The notes below the pieces were generated by a model, which made no database searches, was not told the origin of the DNA, and saw only the letters and a list, made by a program, of their open reading frames with translations. Of a DNA stretch of 64,000 nt, positions 33,656-46,030 are shown piece by piece. The number at the start of each line of letters is the position of its first letter. Positions within the stretch are counted from its first letter, which is position 1. The DNA comes from Auricularia sp. M13 (lineage: Eukaryota; Basidiomycota; Agaricomycetes; Auriculariales; Auriculariaceae), in the NCBI GenBank assembly GCA_037042915.1, contig CM073200.1, forward strand, positions 1,364,001-1,428,000, given 5' to 3'. Position numbers and translations under genes: made by a program.

Positions 33656-35566
33656 TCATATCTTCGTAATAGCTTCGTCGACAGAGACGAGCTCCGTGGC
33701 TTTCAGGCCGAGAGGCGAGTCCGACTCAACGCCGTCGGCGGAAGAAGTCTCAGGGTCGTCGTGGAGCGGTATCCTAGAATAGATGGAAGGTATATCAGCA
33801 GGATATCCCACATATGGCGGAACGAGCAGCGACCATGCATATGGTATTGGAACCCACTTTGCCATCTCCCGCCTGTGCAGGAACAATGTCGCCAACGTAG
33901 ACCCAATCAACAGAGGGCCGCCGATAAAGGCTGCGGTGATGAAGCCTTTGCGATACTGCGGGGCCTCGGTCTGGCGCCAGACGAGAAGAGGCAGCCACGC
34001 CTGCACAACGTAGGCCATTTGGTTCATCGATCCGATGACGATCGCCCTCTCTTCGTTGTCCGCGGTGCAAATTTCGTGCGCCCATGCGTACTGAAGACCG
34101 GAAAGACCACTATTCAGCCCAGAAAGAATGTAGCAAGCCCAGTGCCAGCCAGTCGGAATATCCCAGATCGCGAGTGAGACGTAGATAGTTATGTTTACGA
34201 TCTACGATAAGGTTGGTCAGGCGACTTCATAGGAAGAAACGATAAGCCAGTGAGGAACGTACGCCGGCGAAGATCATGGGTGGCCACCGCGCACCCCGAA
34301 GGATCGTATCGGACGACCAGGCATAAATGAGAGTAGATACTACCGCGACCGCGTTGGCGAGAGTGGGGTACGCGTTTATCTGAGCCACAGTATATTTCGG
34401 GTTGGTACTCGCTTTCAGCCATTGAGCGAAGGCTGGGGCGGCGCCGAGATTCCCATTGTTGAACGAACTAGAAAATAATATCAAACTTCTGCCAGGGTAC
34501 CTCACGGTGGACGTACATGTACAAGAGAGTGAGCACCCAGATGTGCCAGGAGGAGAGGATTCTCTTGACCTTCGCCCTGGTGTATGGCTCGCGCTGCTTG
34601 CGACCCTCAAGCCGCATACGTTTCTGAGCGAATGCCACCTCTTCCTTGCTCAGGTAAAACGGTTTCGATATCTCCGGCACGTCTGGCAAGACGAAGAATC
34701 CAGCCAAGGCGATGGGCAGAGAAATAACCCCATCGATAATGAACAGCCACTGCCAACCTCGCATGCCGCGCCTGCCTTCGAGGTTGTAGACAGCGGCCAT
34801 GAGGTATCCGGAGAACATGGTGCCGATCGAACTGCTCGTGTGGAATATGCAGCTCCGCTTGGCAAGCTCGTCGCGGCGGTACCAGCTCCCGATGATATAC
34901 TGCATGCCCGGATAGAATGTACTTTCCGCGAGACCGATGAAGAATCGAAGCACGTAGATCTGCTTTGCCGTCGAACAACGGGACAGGAGAAACGTCAAAA
35001 CGGTCCAGAGAAGCTTGCGCAATGTCAGAAATGAAAACGATGTGCGGGGCTGACAAATGTTCGCCACTGACCTCAGCGGCCGGGATCCACCTCGACGGGC
35101 GAATCTTCGTCAGAAGGATGTTGCTGGGGATTTGCCCAATGACATATCCAACGGTCCAACACGCTTGCATGATGTTCAGCTCGTCACCATAAAGCGAGAG
35201 ATCCTCTTTCCTGAAGATGGGCGAGTAAACAATCATGATACTATGGGACGGAAACACACCATACGCACATCCCAGACACGAAAGCGCTGTTTATATTGGA
35301 CTGGTCTAGGTACTTAATGAAGTATCCTGCAGGCATACGTTGTCAGAGCACAGAGGGCACGACGTCCCGGAGCACGACGAAAACGTACCGAGAGAAGCAA
35401 ACGTAAGAAGAGCGGTATCCAGCTTGAAGAGAAATCTACGTTCCTCAGGAGACTTGTTGAAGGTATCCCAAATCGCGCCCCGCCAGTTGTACTTGACATC
35501 CTTGATAGCGGTCGGCTCCCAGTCGACGTCCGAGTCGCCCCGCCTCTCGTCCAACCGACTCGACAT
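33656..35566 (-). CDS. MFS transporter, anion:cation symporter type (pantothenate/allantoate-permease-like)
   Basis: Six exons: 35566-35389, 35326-35269, 35210-35072, 35013-34517, 34467-34263, 34201-33656; 540 residues. Cytosolic N-terminus WRGAIWDTFNKSPEERRFLFK, then membrane segments with GYFIKYLDQSNINSAF, WTVGYVIGQIPSNILLTKIRP, FFIGLAESTFYPGMQYII, FHTSSSIGTMFSGYL, GWQWLFIIDGVIS and ending in LPLLVWRQTEAPQYRKGF. These are hallmarks of the fungal Dal5/Liz1/Seo1 group, plasma-membrane importers of vitamins, allantoate or small organic anions; the substrate cannot be read from sequence. Introns are 49-62 bases. One acceptor (35014) is AAG rather than the usual pyrimidine-AG, but the frame supports it. 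Confidence 0.92.
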
Positions 35567-38500
35567 GGTAGGAAACCAAGGCGAGTGTGGCTGACAAGGA
35601 TTGCATCTTAGGCAGAGTGGTTATCTTGACCGAAGCAGGCACCATGGTGCCGCCATATTGCGTGCTTCACCCTTCTTCGAACGCCCGAGGCATTGACAGC
35701 GGGTGGCTGTGGCGCCAACCCTGGAAGGTATGATTAACCAGAGCTTCCCAGAAACCTTTGCGGTCTGTACCTACTACATCCCCGCGACGTTGATACGTAG
35801 AAAATGTCACAGCAACGGGCAAACCAACATGAAAGCAACATGAAACCGACTAATGATACAACCATTAGTCTTCACGAGCAGCACAAAAGGCGGATCACTA
35901 ACGCAGAACCAGGACAGCATAATGTTATACCTAACGCGCACATAGAGATCGTCAGCATAGTGGCTGGACCCGGGCATAGCTCAACGTACCAGCCAGGGCA
36001 ATGTTGACACAGGTTCTAGATCGCGCGAGCATGCTGAATTACTGCAACACGGACAAGACGACGCCACTTTCCCGTTGTTCGCATGTCGATTTCAGAGACC
36101 GATAAGGAGCTCGATATGCTGGTGACTGCCAACGACAGGGTGAACGTCGTTCGCCTTGTCAACCACGCTTCACAGCCGACGCTCGACGAGCTAGACCACG
36201 CGATACAAGCCCAGGTCATTGCGCGCCGCATCATGTTGAGCCAAGCTATCCTCCAAGCAACCGATGGACGACGACCATCAACTAAGTGATATGCGCGGCA
36301 AGTAATCTTCGCCGGCGACGCTCGCAAGTAGGCCGACGATTGCACGCAGGTCGAGGCCAGCGACGGCCTGCGCCGCGACCTCAGACTTGAGGTCCTCGGC
36401 TTCAGGCAGACCGCGCAGCATGCCGAGCGCATACAAGCGAAAAAGCGCCTGTGGCCCGCCGGTAAGCGCGCTTACCAACCTGGACGTCTCCTCGACGCCC
36501 TCCTTCGCGCGCGGCGACGGGTTGTACTCGAGCTGGCCATGGGCTGGCAGATCGCCTTGCGGAGGTTGGGTATAAGGGACGCTGCGTTGTACTGTACGAG
36601 GCGGCCAACAATCCAGTTGGCGACGAGGACCGCGTGTACGTGGCGTCCGGATTCGAGAGCACCGTCTGCCGGATGTCGGGCACGCCGATCACGGGCAGCT
36701 ACCCGAGCAAGTCGTGGATGATCTTGCCGGCGTTCGTGGTGGACTGCTCGCAGGTAGCTGCATGACGAACGACTTGCAGCACACCAGCGCATCCGAACGC
36801 CGTATGTCCGCGATGTCGTCCCCTAATGCAATAAGGTAAGGCGGCGCAGGGCAAGAAGTCGTTCAGGATGTGCCCAGGAAAGTCGACGCGCGGAGGATGC
36901 ATATGAAGCAGAAGCAGAAGCTTTCGCGAGGTCGCGTAAGGAAGTGCCGCCCGCAGCGCGCGCCGTCGCCGTTGCGGAATATCGTCGCGGTGGTTCTTCG
37001 ATAAGCCTTTACGTCGGTCCGATGATGGTCAGAGAGGTCATGTCCAGACTCCAGCAGCCTCCCTGCACGAGATAACGACTTGGGACAGTGCAGGTGTCTG
37101 CATTCTGGGTCAATACGCATATTTGGCTTGTCTCGAATGCATACCCAGGATTCTTGAACAAAAAGAACAGCTTAGCCCAGCCGTCCGGTACATGTTGACC
37201 CTCATGGCTCGGGCAGGTGGGCGCGAGCTCTCGGAGCTGCAGCACACCGTCGTATCGACCCTGGCTTTCTCTCAAGTGCACGATACGGCTTCTTGTCGAT
37301 AAAGGTCTCGCGAAAGGAGCTCCTCTGGTCTTGACAACCTTGCGCCCTGTGCGCGTCGTCGCAATCATCAGGCTAATGTCGATATCGGAGACCAGCGGGA
37401 GCTGCTAATTCCACAGGTAAGCGAGTATGTGGCCAAATTCAGCGAGCTCTTCAGGCTCGAGACATTCAGATTGCACATCTGGAAAGGATGTGCGTTAACA
37501 TGAAGAATCCAACATGTACATGGCACATGGGTGGTAACTTTAGTTCTCCGTATAAAGAGCTAGAACAACGCAAGGTATCTAGGATACCTTGGTGCTCAAG
37601 TTCGAGCTCCAGGAAATGGCGACTATCACTGGCGACATGCGGCTCAAGCACCAGCTCACCTGAATGCGTCGGGCGCCTGCTTGTCCTTTAGAAGCTCGAG
37701 AAATATGTGCTGATATGTTCATCCCAGAGTTTTAGCTCTGAGCCCTGCCGTGATACTGGAACACATGAGTTCGCCGGAATTGCGCCGCAATCGTCATATG
37801 GGCGTACCTTGTGGGGTATGTCGCGCGCACGCGATGAGACATTGCTACGCAGGCATCAGGCGTAAAGTAGCTCGCTGGGCATATGCTCGGCGGGCGAGCG
37901 GAATGGGTACGAGAAGAAGTATCGGAGCTTGAATCAGCAGCAACCGCGTTTACCGCTTCCGCCCTCGGTTGATCTCGAGTTCGTACTTATTTCTCACTCA
38001 TCCTCGTTGGCCATGCGCAAGAGGAATACGAATGAGGGTAAGATATGAGTTTTTATGTCGGCGTATGTTCACAGTTCAGCGTAGCACGAGCATCCCTACA
38101 TAAAAGATCTCCGCAGATTTTGCCTCTGGCCTCCTATCATACCAAACCAGCAACGTACGGCACTCGAGACGAAAATAGCGCATTTACTGAAGTTGCGCTG
38201 CTTCAAATCGTCATTTTCGCTAACGGGGTCGCGTTGGAGGCGAGGTGCCGCAGGAATGAAGTCTGCGACCACGAGCAGCACCAGGCCGAACGTCTGCAAG
38301 CGCAAGCTCGTCAGAAACAGTAATGTACGCATATAAAGAAACAAACGATTCTCTTCTCATCGCATCCCTCGAGTTCTGGCGCGCCGCGACTCGTGTTCGC
38401 AGACTTCATCCCAGGCGTCGCCAAGCTCTTCGAATGTTCACCTCCTCTTTCACTGTGAATCTCGCTGGTCTGTTGTGAACGAGGTCTAGTGTGCAGATAG

Positions 38501-39281
38501 CCGACATCCAAAAATGTTGCGTCTCTCGAGCTCACTTCCGGATGTCGGTCCTCTCCACACCAAATCTCGTTCACCTTCACAGGTGGCCTACGAACGGGGT
38601 TCCATGAGCGACATGCAAAGAGACGGAGAGAAGACGGGCTTACTGCAAACTACGAGCAGGAAAGACAAGGTCAGGAGTGAGTGCGTGCGAGCCGCCTCGG
38701 AAATAGGTCAGCGCCTCGCACAGGTTTGCCGGGATTGCGACGCGGGGTGCTCACCCGTATGTGCAGTGCATGCAAACCGGAAGAAGGAAACACTACTGTA
38801 GCTCGCGTGGATCCTTCCAAACAACGGGATCGTGCAAAGTCTCCGTGTGGCGATTGCACTCTGCGCAATTCCGTGCGGAACCGTGTGACCCTGCAGTAAT
38901 AGTCCCGCGCTGACAGAATATCTTGTGAGCAGATGCCTTCACGCAATATGATTGAGTAGTGTACTGATCTATTATGCCTCGCGACCACTGTTTGTCTGTG
39001 CGTTGCAAACAGGAAGAATGCTATCATCAATCAGAAACCACCCCAGAGCTATCGGCTCTCTGACACCCGGAAAAGTGCCCGTGCATCTCATCCGCGCACA
39101 GGGTGCAAATTTTGCGCAGGGACGAGGCAGGGGTTTGAGAAGTCTTGCACTGAGAATCATAGGCCGCTCCCAGCTGAGGCAATTTCGCAGGTTTGCATGC
39201 TATGCAACAGATAGCTGACACGCGAGTGGATCGTCACCGCAAAATTTGCACTCTAAGCACTGGCTAGCCCCGTTGATTTGA
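35567..39281. other. 3.7-kb gene-poor region with a decayed coding segment
   Basis: No intact gene recognised. On the minus strand from about 36,800 to 36,280 the frame holds protein-like stretches (NWIVGRLVQYNAASLIPNL, GQLEYNPSPRAKEGVEETS, LFRLYALGMLRGLPEAEDL, GLDLRAIVGLLASVAGED) in neighbouring frames. This looks like the remains of a host gene whose family I do not recognise. The rest shows only short frames. Confidence 0.4.
36280..36800 (-). pseudogene. Remnant of an unrecognised host gene
   Basis: GC-rich with biased third positions, unlike its AT-richer surroundings. The best block is about 60 residues (LVSALTGGPQALFRLYALG and onward) ending PRISLS at a stop. Upstream blocks continue the same register of composition but in shifted frames. 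Could instead be one or two exons of a longer gene with introns I failed to place. Confidence 0.35.
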
Positions 39282-39289
39282 TATAAATA
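39282..39289 (+). promoter_or_regulatory. TATA box of small hypothetical gene
   Basis: TATAAATA about 65 bases before the ATG at 39351. Confidence 0.5.
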
Positions 39290-39350
39290 CCAGTAGCAAG
39301 TTCGCTGGGTTATAGTCAATTCGCCGGTGTCCGCCTCTTCCATTCCTAGA

Positions 39351-39908
39351 ATGCGCAATTCTACTCTGGCTTTCGACCCCGGCGGCGACACGCCGATTGT
39401 TCTAGTGCTCGTCACTCGACGAGCACGTACGGGAAACACATCGAGTGTACGCTCAGTCATCTTATTGCGCTGCTGGTCGCTCATAGATGCGTTGAAGATC
39501 GTACAGGACGCTGCCCCATCACGCTACCAGATTTTGCTCGAAGGTCAGGATGAACCTCTCATCTGCTCTCTGATCCTGACCTGCGTCAGCGACGTGGTAC
39601 GTTCAACTTTCAATCCTGATTTGACTATGAGCTCACCCTTGTGATAGGAATTATGGTTGGATCGCACCACGACCGCAGAAACACTCCTCCCGCTTGAAAA
39701 TTCAGTATCAGCTGCGATATTGAACGCGGTTGAGGAAGTCATGCGTGACTGGGAGATCCAAGCACCACTCGTGTTTGCAGTCTACGGAGGTTCTACGGCA
39801 GAGCGAGGTCAAACTCGTACACGGCGATGGAACACTCGCCCGAAGGGCAGATTCAAAGATACCACAGCACAGTCGGTATGGGTCCCCCTGTGTTTCTTGC
39901 CATACTAG
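39351..39908 (+). CDS. Small hypothetical protein upstream of C2H2 gene
   Basis: Exon 1 39351-39596 (MRNSTLAFDPGGDTPIVLVL..., LLRCWSLIDALKIVQDA, YQILLEGQDEPLICSLIL). A GT-AG intron 39597-39647 joins in phase 0 to exon 2 from 39648 (ELWLDRTTTAETLLPLENSV, VEEVMRDWEIQAPLVFAVYG). The 3' end is uncertain: exon 2 stays open to 39908, but the last 30 codons look less protein-like and may be an intron or UTR. The TATA at 39282 supports the start. No known domain. It lies about 70 bases before the downstream C2H2 ATG in the same orientation, so the two may share transcription or be one fused model. Confidence 0.55.
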
Positions 39909-39979
39909 CTAATTTCTACGTTTGTCAGAGTGACAAACCGTTGACTACAATTTTACCACCGCGCATAGATCAGATCCAG

Positions 39980-40891
39980 ATGGCAGACAACGCCTCAACG
40001 CTCGCAGAAGGGCTACAGACCGCCAACTCCTCTAGCGGTCGCATAACCTGCGTTTACATCGATCCTGTGACAGGAGCTCGTTGCAACGACGTGTCCAGTC
40101 GCCCCTACGATGTCGCAAGACACCTCAGAGTCCATGTTCGGCGCGAGGACAGCTACGATGCGTCAAATATCTACTTTTCACCGCGACTGCGAGACTCAGA
40201 CCCTCAGCGCTTGATGGACTTGGGCGTTCCTCGCAAGTCGGCCATCAGCGGATCAGCAGCGAGTGCCATGCTCGGCGACAACAAAGCAGCTCGCAACCAA
40301 AGGAGGCGCACCGGGGAGCGTGCAGCTTTGCCCCGTCGCAAGAGGAGAGGTGCGCATGCCGTCGCAGACGCGCTTGCCGTACCCGGGCAGGCGGGGCCAT
40401 CCACCGGTAGTTTCGCCGCCACGAGAAACGCATCCCTCGAAGCTCATACCAGTCCGACTGAACCCGTGCTCGCCTTTCCAGAAGTCACATTTGATGCCAC
40501 TTCAACAGAAGCATCGTTTCTCATACCGCCTGACAACAACCTCACATGGACCGACTTGTTCGGCGAGGACATACCTGCGACCACCGTATCCTCCAGATAT
40601 AGCCCACTCCCGTTTCCTTCCAGCGACCCCATGTACGCTCCAGACATGTGTGCGTGTCCGCGCACCGGCTCTCCGCACCTATCACTCATTATGAATGAAG
40701 TCGGCGACCACGAACCCTTGCGATGCGCGCTGGATGATATGAGTGCGCCGTTCCCTTTCGATGAATGGGGAATGCTTCCCCCACCACTCCCTCTGGGCGA
40801 GTTGGCGCAGCCTGACGCAGGAGGCGTGGGCGCAGTGGACGCAGGAGGTACGGGCGCAGAGGGCGTTCTACGGTCTCTGACTTTTACTTAA
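39980..40891 (+). CDS. Single-finger C2H2 protein, GVP-spacer family
   Basis: Start MADNASTLAEGLQTANSSS; 303 residues. Finger C-x10-C-x12-H-x3-H: CVYIDPVTGARC, then SSRPYDVARHLRVHV. Next RLMDLGVPRKSAISG, the spacer motif, but the following helix is altered and there is no second finger. A basic patch (NQRRRTGERAALPRRKRR) looks like a nuclear localisation signal. The tail is Ser/Pro/acidic, with WTDLFGEDIPAT resembling an activation region. The upstream frame is open to 39827 but reads as leader sequence. A transcription-factor role is inference from finger plus NLS. Confidence 0.78.
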   Translation: MADNASTLAEGLQTANSSSGRITCVYIDPVTGARCNDVSSRPYDVARHLRVHVRREDSYDASNIYFSPRLRDSDPQRLMDLGVPRKSAISGSAASAMLGDNKAARNQRRRTGERAALPRRKRRGAHAVADALAVPGQAGPSTGSFAATRNASLEAHTSPTEPVLAFPEVTFDATSTEASFLIPPDNNLTWTDLFGEDIPATTVSSRYSPLPFPSSDPMYAPDMCACPRTGSPHLSLIMNEVGDHEPLRCALDDMSAPFPFDEWGMLPPPLPLGELAQPDAGGVGAVDAGGTGAEGVLRSLTFT

Positions 40892-43535
40892 CTGATATTT
40901 GGCGGTGATCGTGCTCAACCACGATAAATCTCGGTTGCATTCTCAACAATGCAACATTCTGAATGTTTTCGAATGTGTTTCCTCCATATTTGTTCCCTTC
41001 CATATTTGTTCCCTTGAATATATAAAAATACGAAAAATGTTCATTAGTACATTGCGCAGCCCATATGGCGAAGGCTAGAAAAATTAAAAGTCCGGAAAAT
41101 CTACCCAGAGACAACAAGAATAGATAGACAAGGAATGTTGGTTTAAAGCGCATCACGTGCTGCGGCTGTCATCACAACAGAATCGCGTCAGTTGAACGAA
41201 AGGCGGATTCCTTAACTCGTCTTCGGTGACCTGTGGATGTCACCCGTTCAGAATTTGCTCAGTTAATAGACTCTCGGGCCCGGCTGCACAGCTTGGTCGT
41301 CTCTTGCATGCGGTTGAGCGTGCCTCGGAGAGAGGAATACCACAAGTAAAGCTGTGATGATCGCAGCAACGACGAGAAGGCCAACAATCAGGAGGAAGCG
41401 CCTACTTCTCGTGCGCTCGACGCAAACGCTGCTGGGCTAGGGCTTAGTGACTCTGGATGCATGCGAGCTGGGGGTAGACGTACCCACTCTCGACATCCTG
41501 CGCCGAGGGAGCAGTTGATATTGCCTTCGCAGGGTGCGAATTCTCAAGCTCTGATAACTTGGCACTATGTTTGGTCGCAGCTACAGTCGATGTGGCTGAA
41601 ATGGTTGATGCGACACTCAGAGGACGGGCAGCGCCCTGCTCCGAGCTGTCATGCCTGAAAGTCGTTCAACGAAGATCCCTTGCTTAAATTCAACAGGTCT
41701 TGAAAGTTGCTTACCCTGTTCGCATCCTGGCATCCATCGGCGAACTGGCGGCAGTAGCCTGAACAGTCGACTCGCCTTGCTCCGGTATTGGTTTGCTCAG
41801 ATTTGCGACCCGTGTATCTGTTCGTCCAGATATGTGCGTCGAAGACAATTGCAAGGGATCCTTCGAAAAAAGTCTCATTAGTTGTTGTAGTGAACTACGG
41901 ACCGCAAACATACCGTATGTGAGTCGCCTTCTGCAGGAACCCAGGTCTCCGGCGTGCGTATCAGGGAACTGTGCTGCGCTACGCCATCCAAGTCTATCGC
42001 TAAACTAGCCATCAATATATAGAAGTATCGGCGAAGGGGAGGGCGGAGAGGAGTTCAAATCGAAGAGAATGGAAAAATACGCAGGGAGTGGAGCCAGTGT
42101 TGGCTTTACAGGACGAGGCCACTGAATCCTGTGCATGTATCGGAGGGGCCGAGCGGTGCCGCAGGAGCAGCATGGCATTCGCGCTCAGGAAAAGACTCTT
42201 GTTCCAAGCTGAGTAATGCACGCAGCAGATTGCGAGCTGGACGTTGTGACAGTCGTCGAGCGCTCGCTACTACACGGAGTGTCCCGCGTATGCGAGCTCC
42301 TTATTTCTGCACGGCAGGGCTGCTTGCACAATTTTCAGCAAACACGTTGGCTGAGCTAGTGGCCCCGCAAGTTAGGAGGCGGGAACGATAGAAGCGGTGC
42401 ACAAAGCCGCCAGGGCCGTCTTTGGCCACAGGTCATACATAGATACCCCTTCCGCACGACCGGGAAAGATGGCAGAGCAGCGAAGTTAAACCTCGCACTG
42501 CGATAGACTTGGGCGACTGAGATAGCCCCAAGATTATACCAATCGCTGCTTTTACTGGGTAGCTGGTAAGAGCTCGTTGACGGGTGGCCACCAGGAATGC
42601 AGGTCAAGCGAGGGCTGTGGAAGAATCGTTGCGTGTCAGCTATGTGGCTCCAGTTTGAATCAACAAGGTTCTGCGAGCAAGCCTGAGACCCCGGTGCGCG
42701 GACTTGAAATTTTTCTGTCCGGGTTGGTCCAGCTCTTATACTTCCTCCTGCCTCCCGTGCCCGGAAGGCCCGCTGTACGGCTAGAGGTTGCGCCTCATAG
42801 CGCGCCTTTGACGCGCGAAAACCGCATTCTAAGGCAGGTGTGATGTGCTTTTCAGCCTTTTTGAGCAATGGATCAATGACCAGTTCCAACGTTTTGCAAT
42901 AGTCCATATGGATTGAGTTTCGCAGAAATATCCACGAAAGATTGACGCTGTGGGCAGTATCACGATATAGCAGGTCCCAGAACGGACCATCATGACGCAT
43001 TGCACACCAAGATGGCTCTGAGTCGAGCGGGCCGGGGTACTGCTCTGCCGAAGCATTCACATACAGTGACATTCAGCCTTCGTTCCTATGGGGTGTAACT
43101 GGGATGGATTGCTCAGCGTAAGCCCAGCGTCGCACAACTGACGCCGATTGCTTCCTGTCAACGCGGTTCGCATTCCTGATCCCGGTTTTTGATATTGAGA
43201 GTTGAGCAGCTCTCATCAACCGGTCTAGAAATGGCAGCGTTGATTTACCGTTAGCTGGCCGGCATAACGTAACGGGCGACCAGCCGCGACCTCAAGGACT
43301 GCTGCCACGTCGCCACGGTAAGTACTCACTCTTAGGGGCTTGCAGGCAATCGAGCTGATGGATTCCAGGCCACCGTCAATCTAAGCATTGCACATCGCGT
43401 GCATCAGAAGGAGAAGTGTACAATCTCGGTCACATGAGCTACACCCCGTCACTCTGCAGTGCGTTTGCCACGTCGTGCGGGCCACATATACCGCTCCGCA
43501 TTTGCGTGTGATGGTCGCCCCGACTCTGTCAATTC
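40892..43535. other. 2.6-kb gene-poor region
   Basis: AT-rich near 41,000-41,110. The longest frame is on the minus strand (43072-42356, 238 codons) with no recognisable domain and mixed composition, so it is not called as a gene. The last 300 bases are the upstream region of the GH88 gene. Confidence 0.4.
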
Positions 43536-45178
43536 ATGTTCGTCGCACTGCTTCTTTGCGTCTCTGGGGTGCTCGCCTGGACGGCCCCAGCATCGCTCTT
43601 CGACGCATCTGTCTCGAGCAAGGTATTGGCGACAGCGCAGACCGTGCGCGACCCGCCCAAATACCCGTCCATGACCTCAACGTCCGGCGTCTGGCAATGG
43701 AGCTCCCCAGACAACTGGATCACCGGCTTCTTTCCCTCGACGCTCTACCAGATGCAGAAGCGCGAGTGTCTCTGCCCAGGCTCGACGGGAAGCACAGCAT
43801 GGCTCTCGCTGGCGCGGACGTGGAGTGCTGCGATTCCTCAGCTCCACTGGAATAACCACCAGGGACACGACGTCGGTTTCATCAGCTGGCCCTTCGCGGA
43901 AGAATTATCCTTGTGCGCGACTCGGATCCCCCAAATACGGAACGTTCCTGCACCGCTGACGTTATGAATTCGACAGGGTTCGCGACAACGGCACGGCGAG
44001 CCAAAACCTCATCGAGTTTGCGCTCGAGCTCTCCTCGCGCTTCAACCCTGTAGTGGGCTGCACGCGTTCTTGGGACGGCTCGGCACCCCGTTCTACCTCC
44101 GACACGGACTTCCTCGTCATCATCGACAACATGATGAATCTCGAGACTCTGCTCCAGGCCTACCATCTGACTGCAAACCAGACGTTTTACGACGTGGCGG
44201 TCAAGCACGCCGACACGACACTGAAGAACCATATCCGAAGCGACTGGGGCAGCTGGCATGTCGTCAACTATGACTCGACGACCGGGGCGGTCAAGAAGAA
44301 GTATACCAACCAGGGGTACAGCGATAGCAGGTGGGACGCATTCCACACTCGGTGGGAGGAGACTGAGTTGTTAAATGTAGTACGTGGACACGCGGAGAGA
44401 GTTGGGCGATATATGGATACGCGAAAAGTGCGTGTTCCCGACGTCACCAATTGTTCTCTTCTCATCAACCGCAGTGTACCAATACACCAACAAGGAGTCC
44501 TACCTCAACGCAGCACGCAACATCGCGGCGTATTTCCTGAAGCGCACGCCGGCGTCGTACATGCCATGGTGAGTCGCTTCGCTTAGCCGTTTGCCAACCC
44601 GCCGACCCGTCACCCTATCCTCAGGGACTTCGACGCGCCCGCCTCGCCGACCCCACCGGCGGATACCTCAGCAGCTATGGTTGCTGCAGCCGGGCTGCAA
44701 GTGCTCTCCGCGATCGAGCACTCGCTCGTCAACTCCACGGGCGCTGCAAAATGGGAAGCTGGCGCTCAGATGGTGCGCGCGCGCCTTTCCGAACGTGCGC
44801 AAGCAGTTGACACAGATGCGTAGTTGATCACGCAGACTGCCGGATACGCGCTCAAGGCGAGCTGGCAGAGTCTGCTCGCAAACGGGACGCGCGACAACCA
44901 CAATAGCCCACACTCGAACAACACTGGGCTGCCGTACGGTGCGCCGCAGTGACCTCTCACCTCAGAGTCATGCATTCTGATCCTCCCTTGTTCTTGCTCT
45001 TGCAGCCGATTACTTCTGGGTCAAGGTGCGTTCTCCAGGTGAATAGGGGCTCCACGTATTGACGAGTGCTTCACAGAATGGCAACTTTCTCCTCGCGTCG
45101 GGCCAGACTACTTGCCCCAATGGCAAGGCTGCGAACGCAACTGGTTGTGGCATAGATCTCTTGGGACCTGCATTCTGA
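43536..45178 (+). CDS. Secreted GH88-family unsaturated glucuronyl hydrolase-like enzyme
   Basis: Eight exons: 43536-43912, 43977-44330, 44381-44427, 44475-44568, 44625-44772, 44824-44938, 45006-45025, 45077-45178; 418 residues. Signal peptide MFVALLLCVSGVLAWTAP. GH88 enzymes open unsaturated uronic acid residues left by polysaccharide lyases. Signatures: WQWSSPDNWITGFFPSTLY, GHDVGFISWPF (Asp 112) and FLVIIDNMMNLE (Asp 175), the two acid residues expected in the (alpha/alpha)6 barrel, then STWTRGESWAIYGYAK, DFDAPASPTPPADTSAAM and ADYFWVKNGNFLLASGQTTC. The 47- and 20-base exons are needed to keep the frame and restore family motifs. Likely acts on plant, algal or fungal glycuronans outside the cell. 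Confidence 0.9.
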
Positions 45179-45395
45179 TGAGGCTCAACTAAGCCGCCGG
45201 CTCCGCCTCCTCCGGAGGGCCTTTTATGCGTTTGTGCTTCGAACGGGGGTATTTGAATTTTCGCCCTACCTCCTCATCCTCTTCTCCCCTCTTTATATAT
45301 ATATCGCTGGAAAGCGAAGAAGCAGTACTATTTAATGATGATTTATTTACCATTTTATAGCCGCTCACGCGAGCAAACTGTGCTTGCTAAGTGGG

Positions 45396-46030
45396 ACGAT
45401 TCTATTGAGAAACCCCCTTTCCGGGGTTTCTACGGGGTTTTCGGCGGTGATATGACTGGATCACGGACTTTGAGATCCGGATTGCCGAACGCGAGGGAGT
45501 GCAAATTGCAGCCACCGTGTTAGTAGTGGATAGGTAGAGTCAGAAAAAAACATTCTGCAATGATCATGTCCGCCACAGCTATCTCCGTACAGAGCGGAAG
45601 GTATCTGGCAGGTGATTCTAGGCAGCTGGAGAAGTAGATGTTGCCCGTCCTGCGCCGTCAGCAGGCCTGAGGGTAGAAAAAACAGCACTAAATCAACCAG
45701 TTCTAACCCGAGAAAGGTTCTAACGGAATATGCGACTTTCCTGTGGGTTGACAGCGACAGCCACTGTTCTGCTGCCTTTATTCCGACCAGGATGCTCACC
45801 CCACTTTGAATTCCCTCAAGCGGCAGTTGAATATGTTGTCAGGTAGAATATCAAGTCAAATGACCTCTATTTCAACCCTGGACATCCTATAACCACAGCA
45901 GGAATGGCGCGAAGTCGTACAGTACGGTCGAACCGACTTTCCGGTTCATCTGATCGGATCATCTTGTCGGGTTTCCGCCTGTTATCTGCGCAGAAACCCC
46001 AGAAACAGGGGTTTCTCAATAGAATTTTCC
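45396..46030. mobile_element. 635-bp non-autonomous DNA element with 11-bp flanking repeats
   Basis: Direct repeats TGCTAAGTGGG at 45385-45395 and 46031-46041. The ends are imperfect inverted repeats containing ATTCTATTGAGAAACCCC (45399 onward, and its complement at 46011-46028), continuing to about 35 bases with mismatches. No coding frame. The 11-base duplication suits a MULE-like element. Confidence 0.75.

Noticed and set aside
36083-37400. Duplicated gene start (MSISET at 36083 and again at 37377)
   Set aside because: The similarity stops after about 18 bases and neither frame leads to a supported protein.
42356-43072. 238-codon minus-strand frame
   Set aside because: Mixed composition, no domain, signal peptide or paralogue. 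It could be a chance frame or a very decayed gene.
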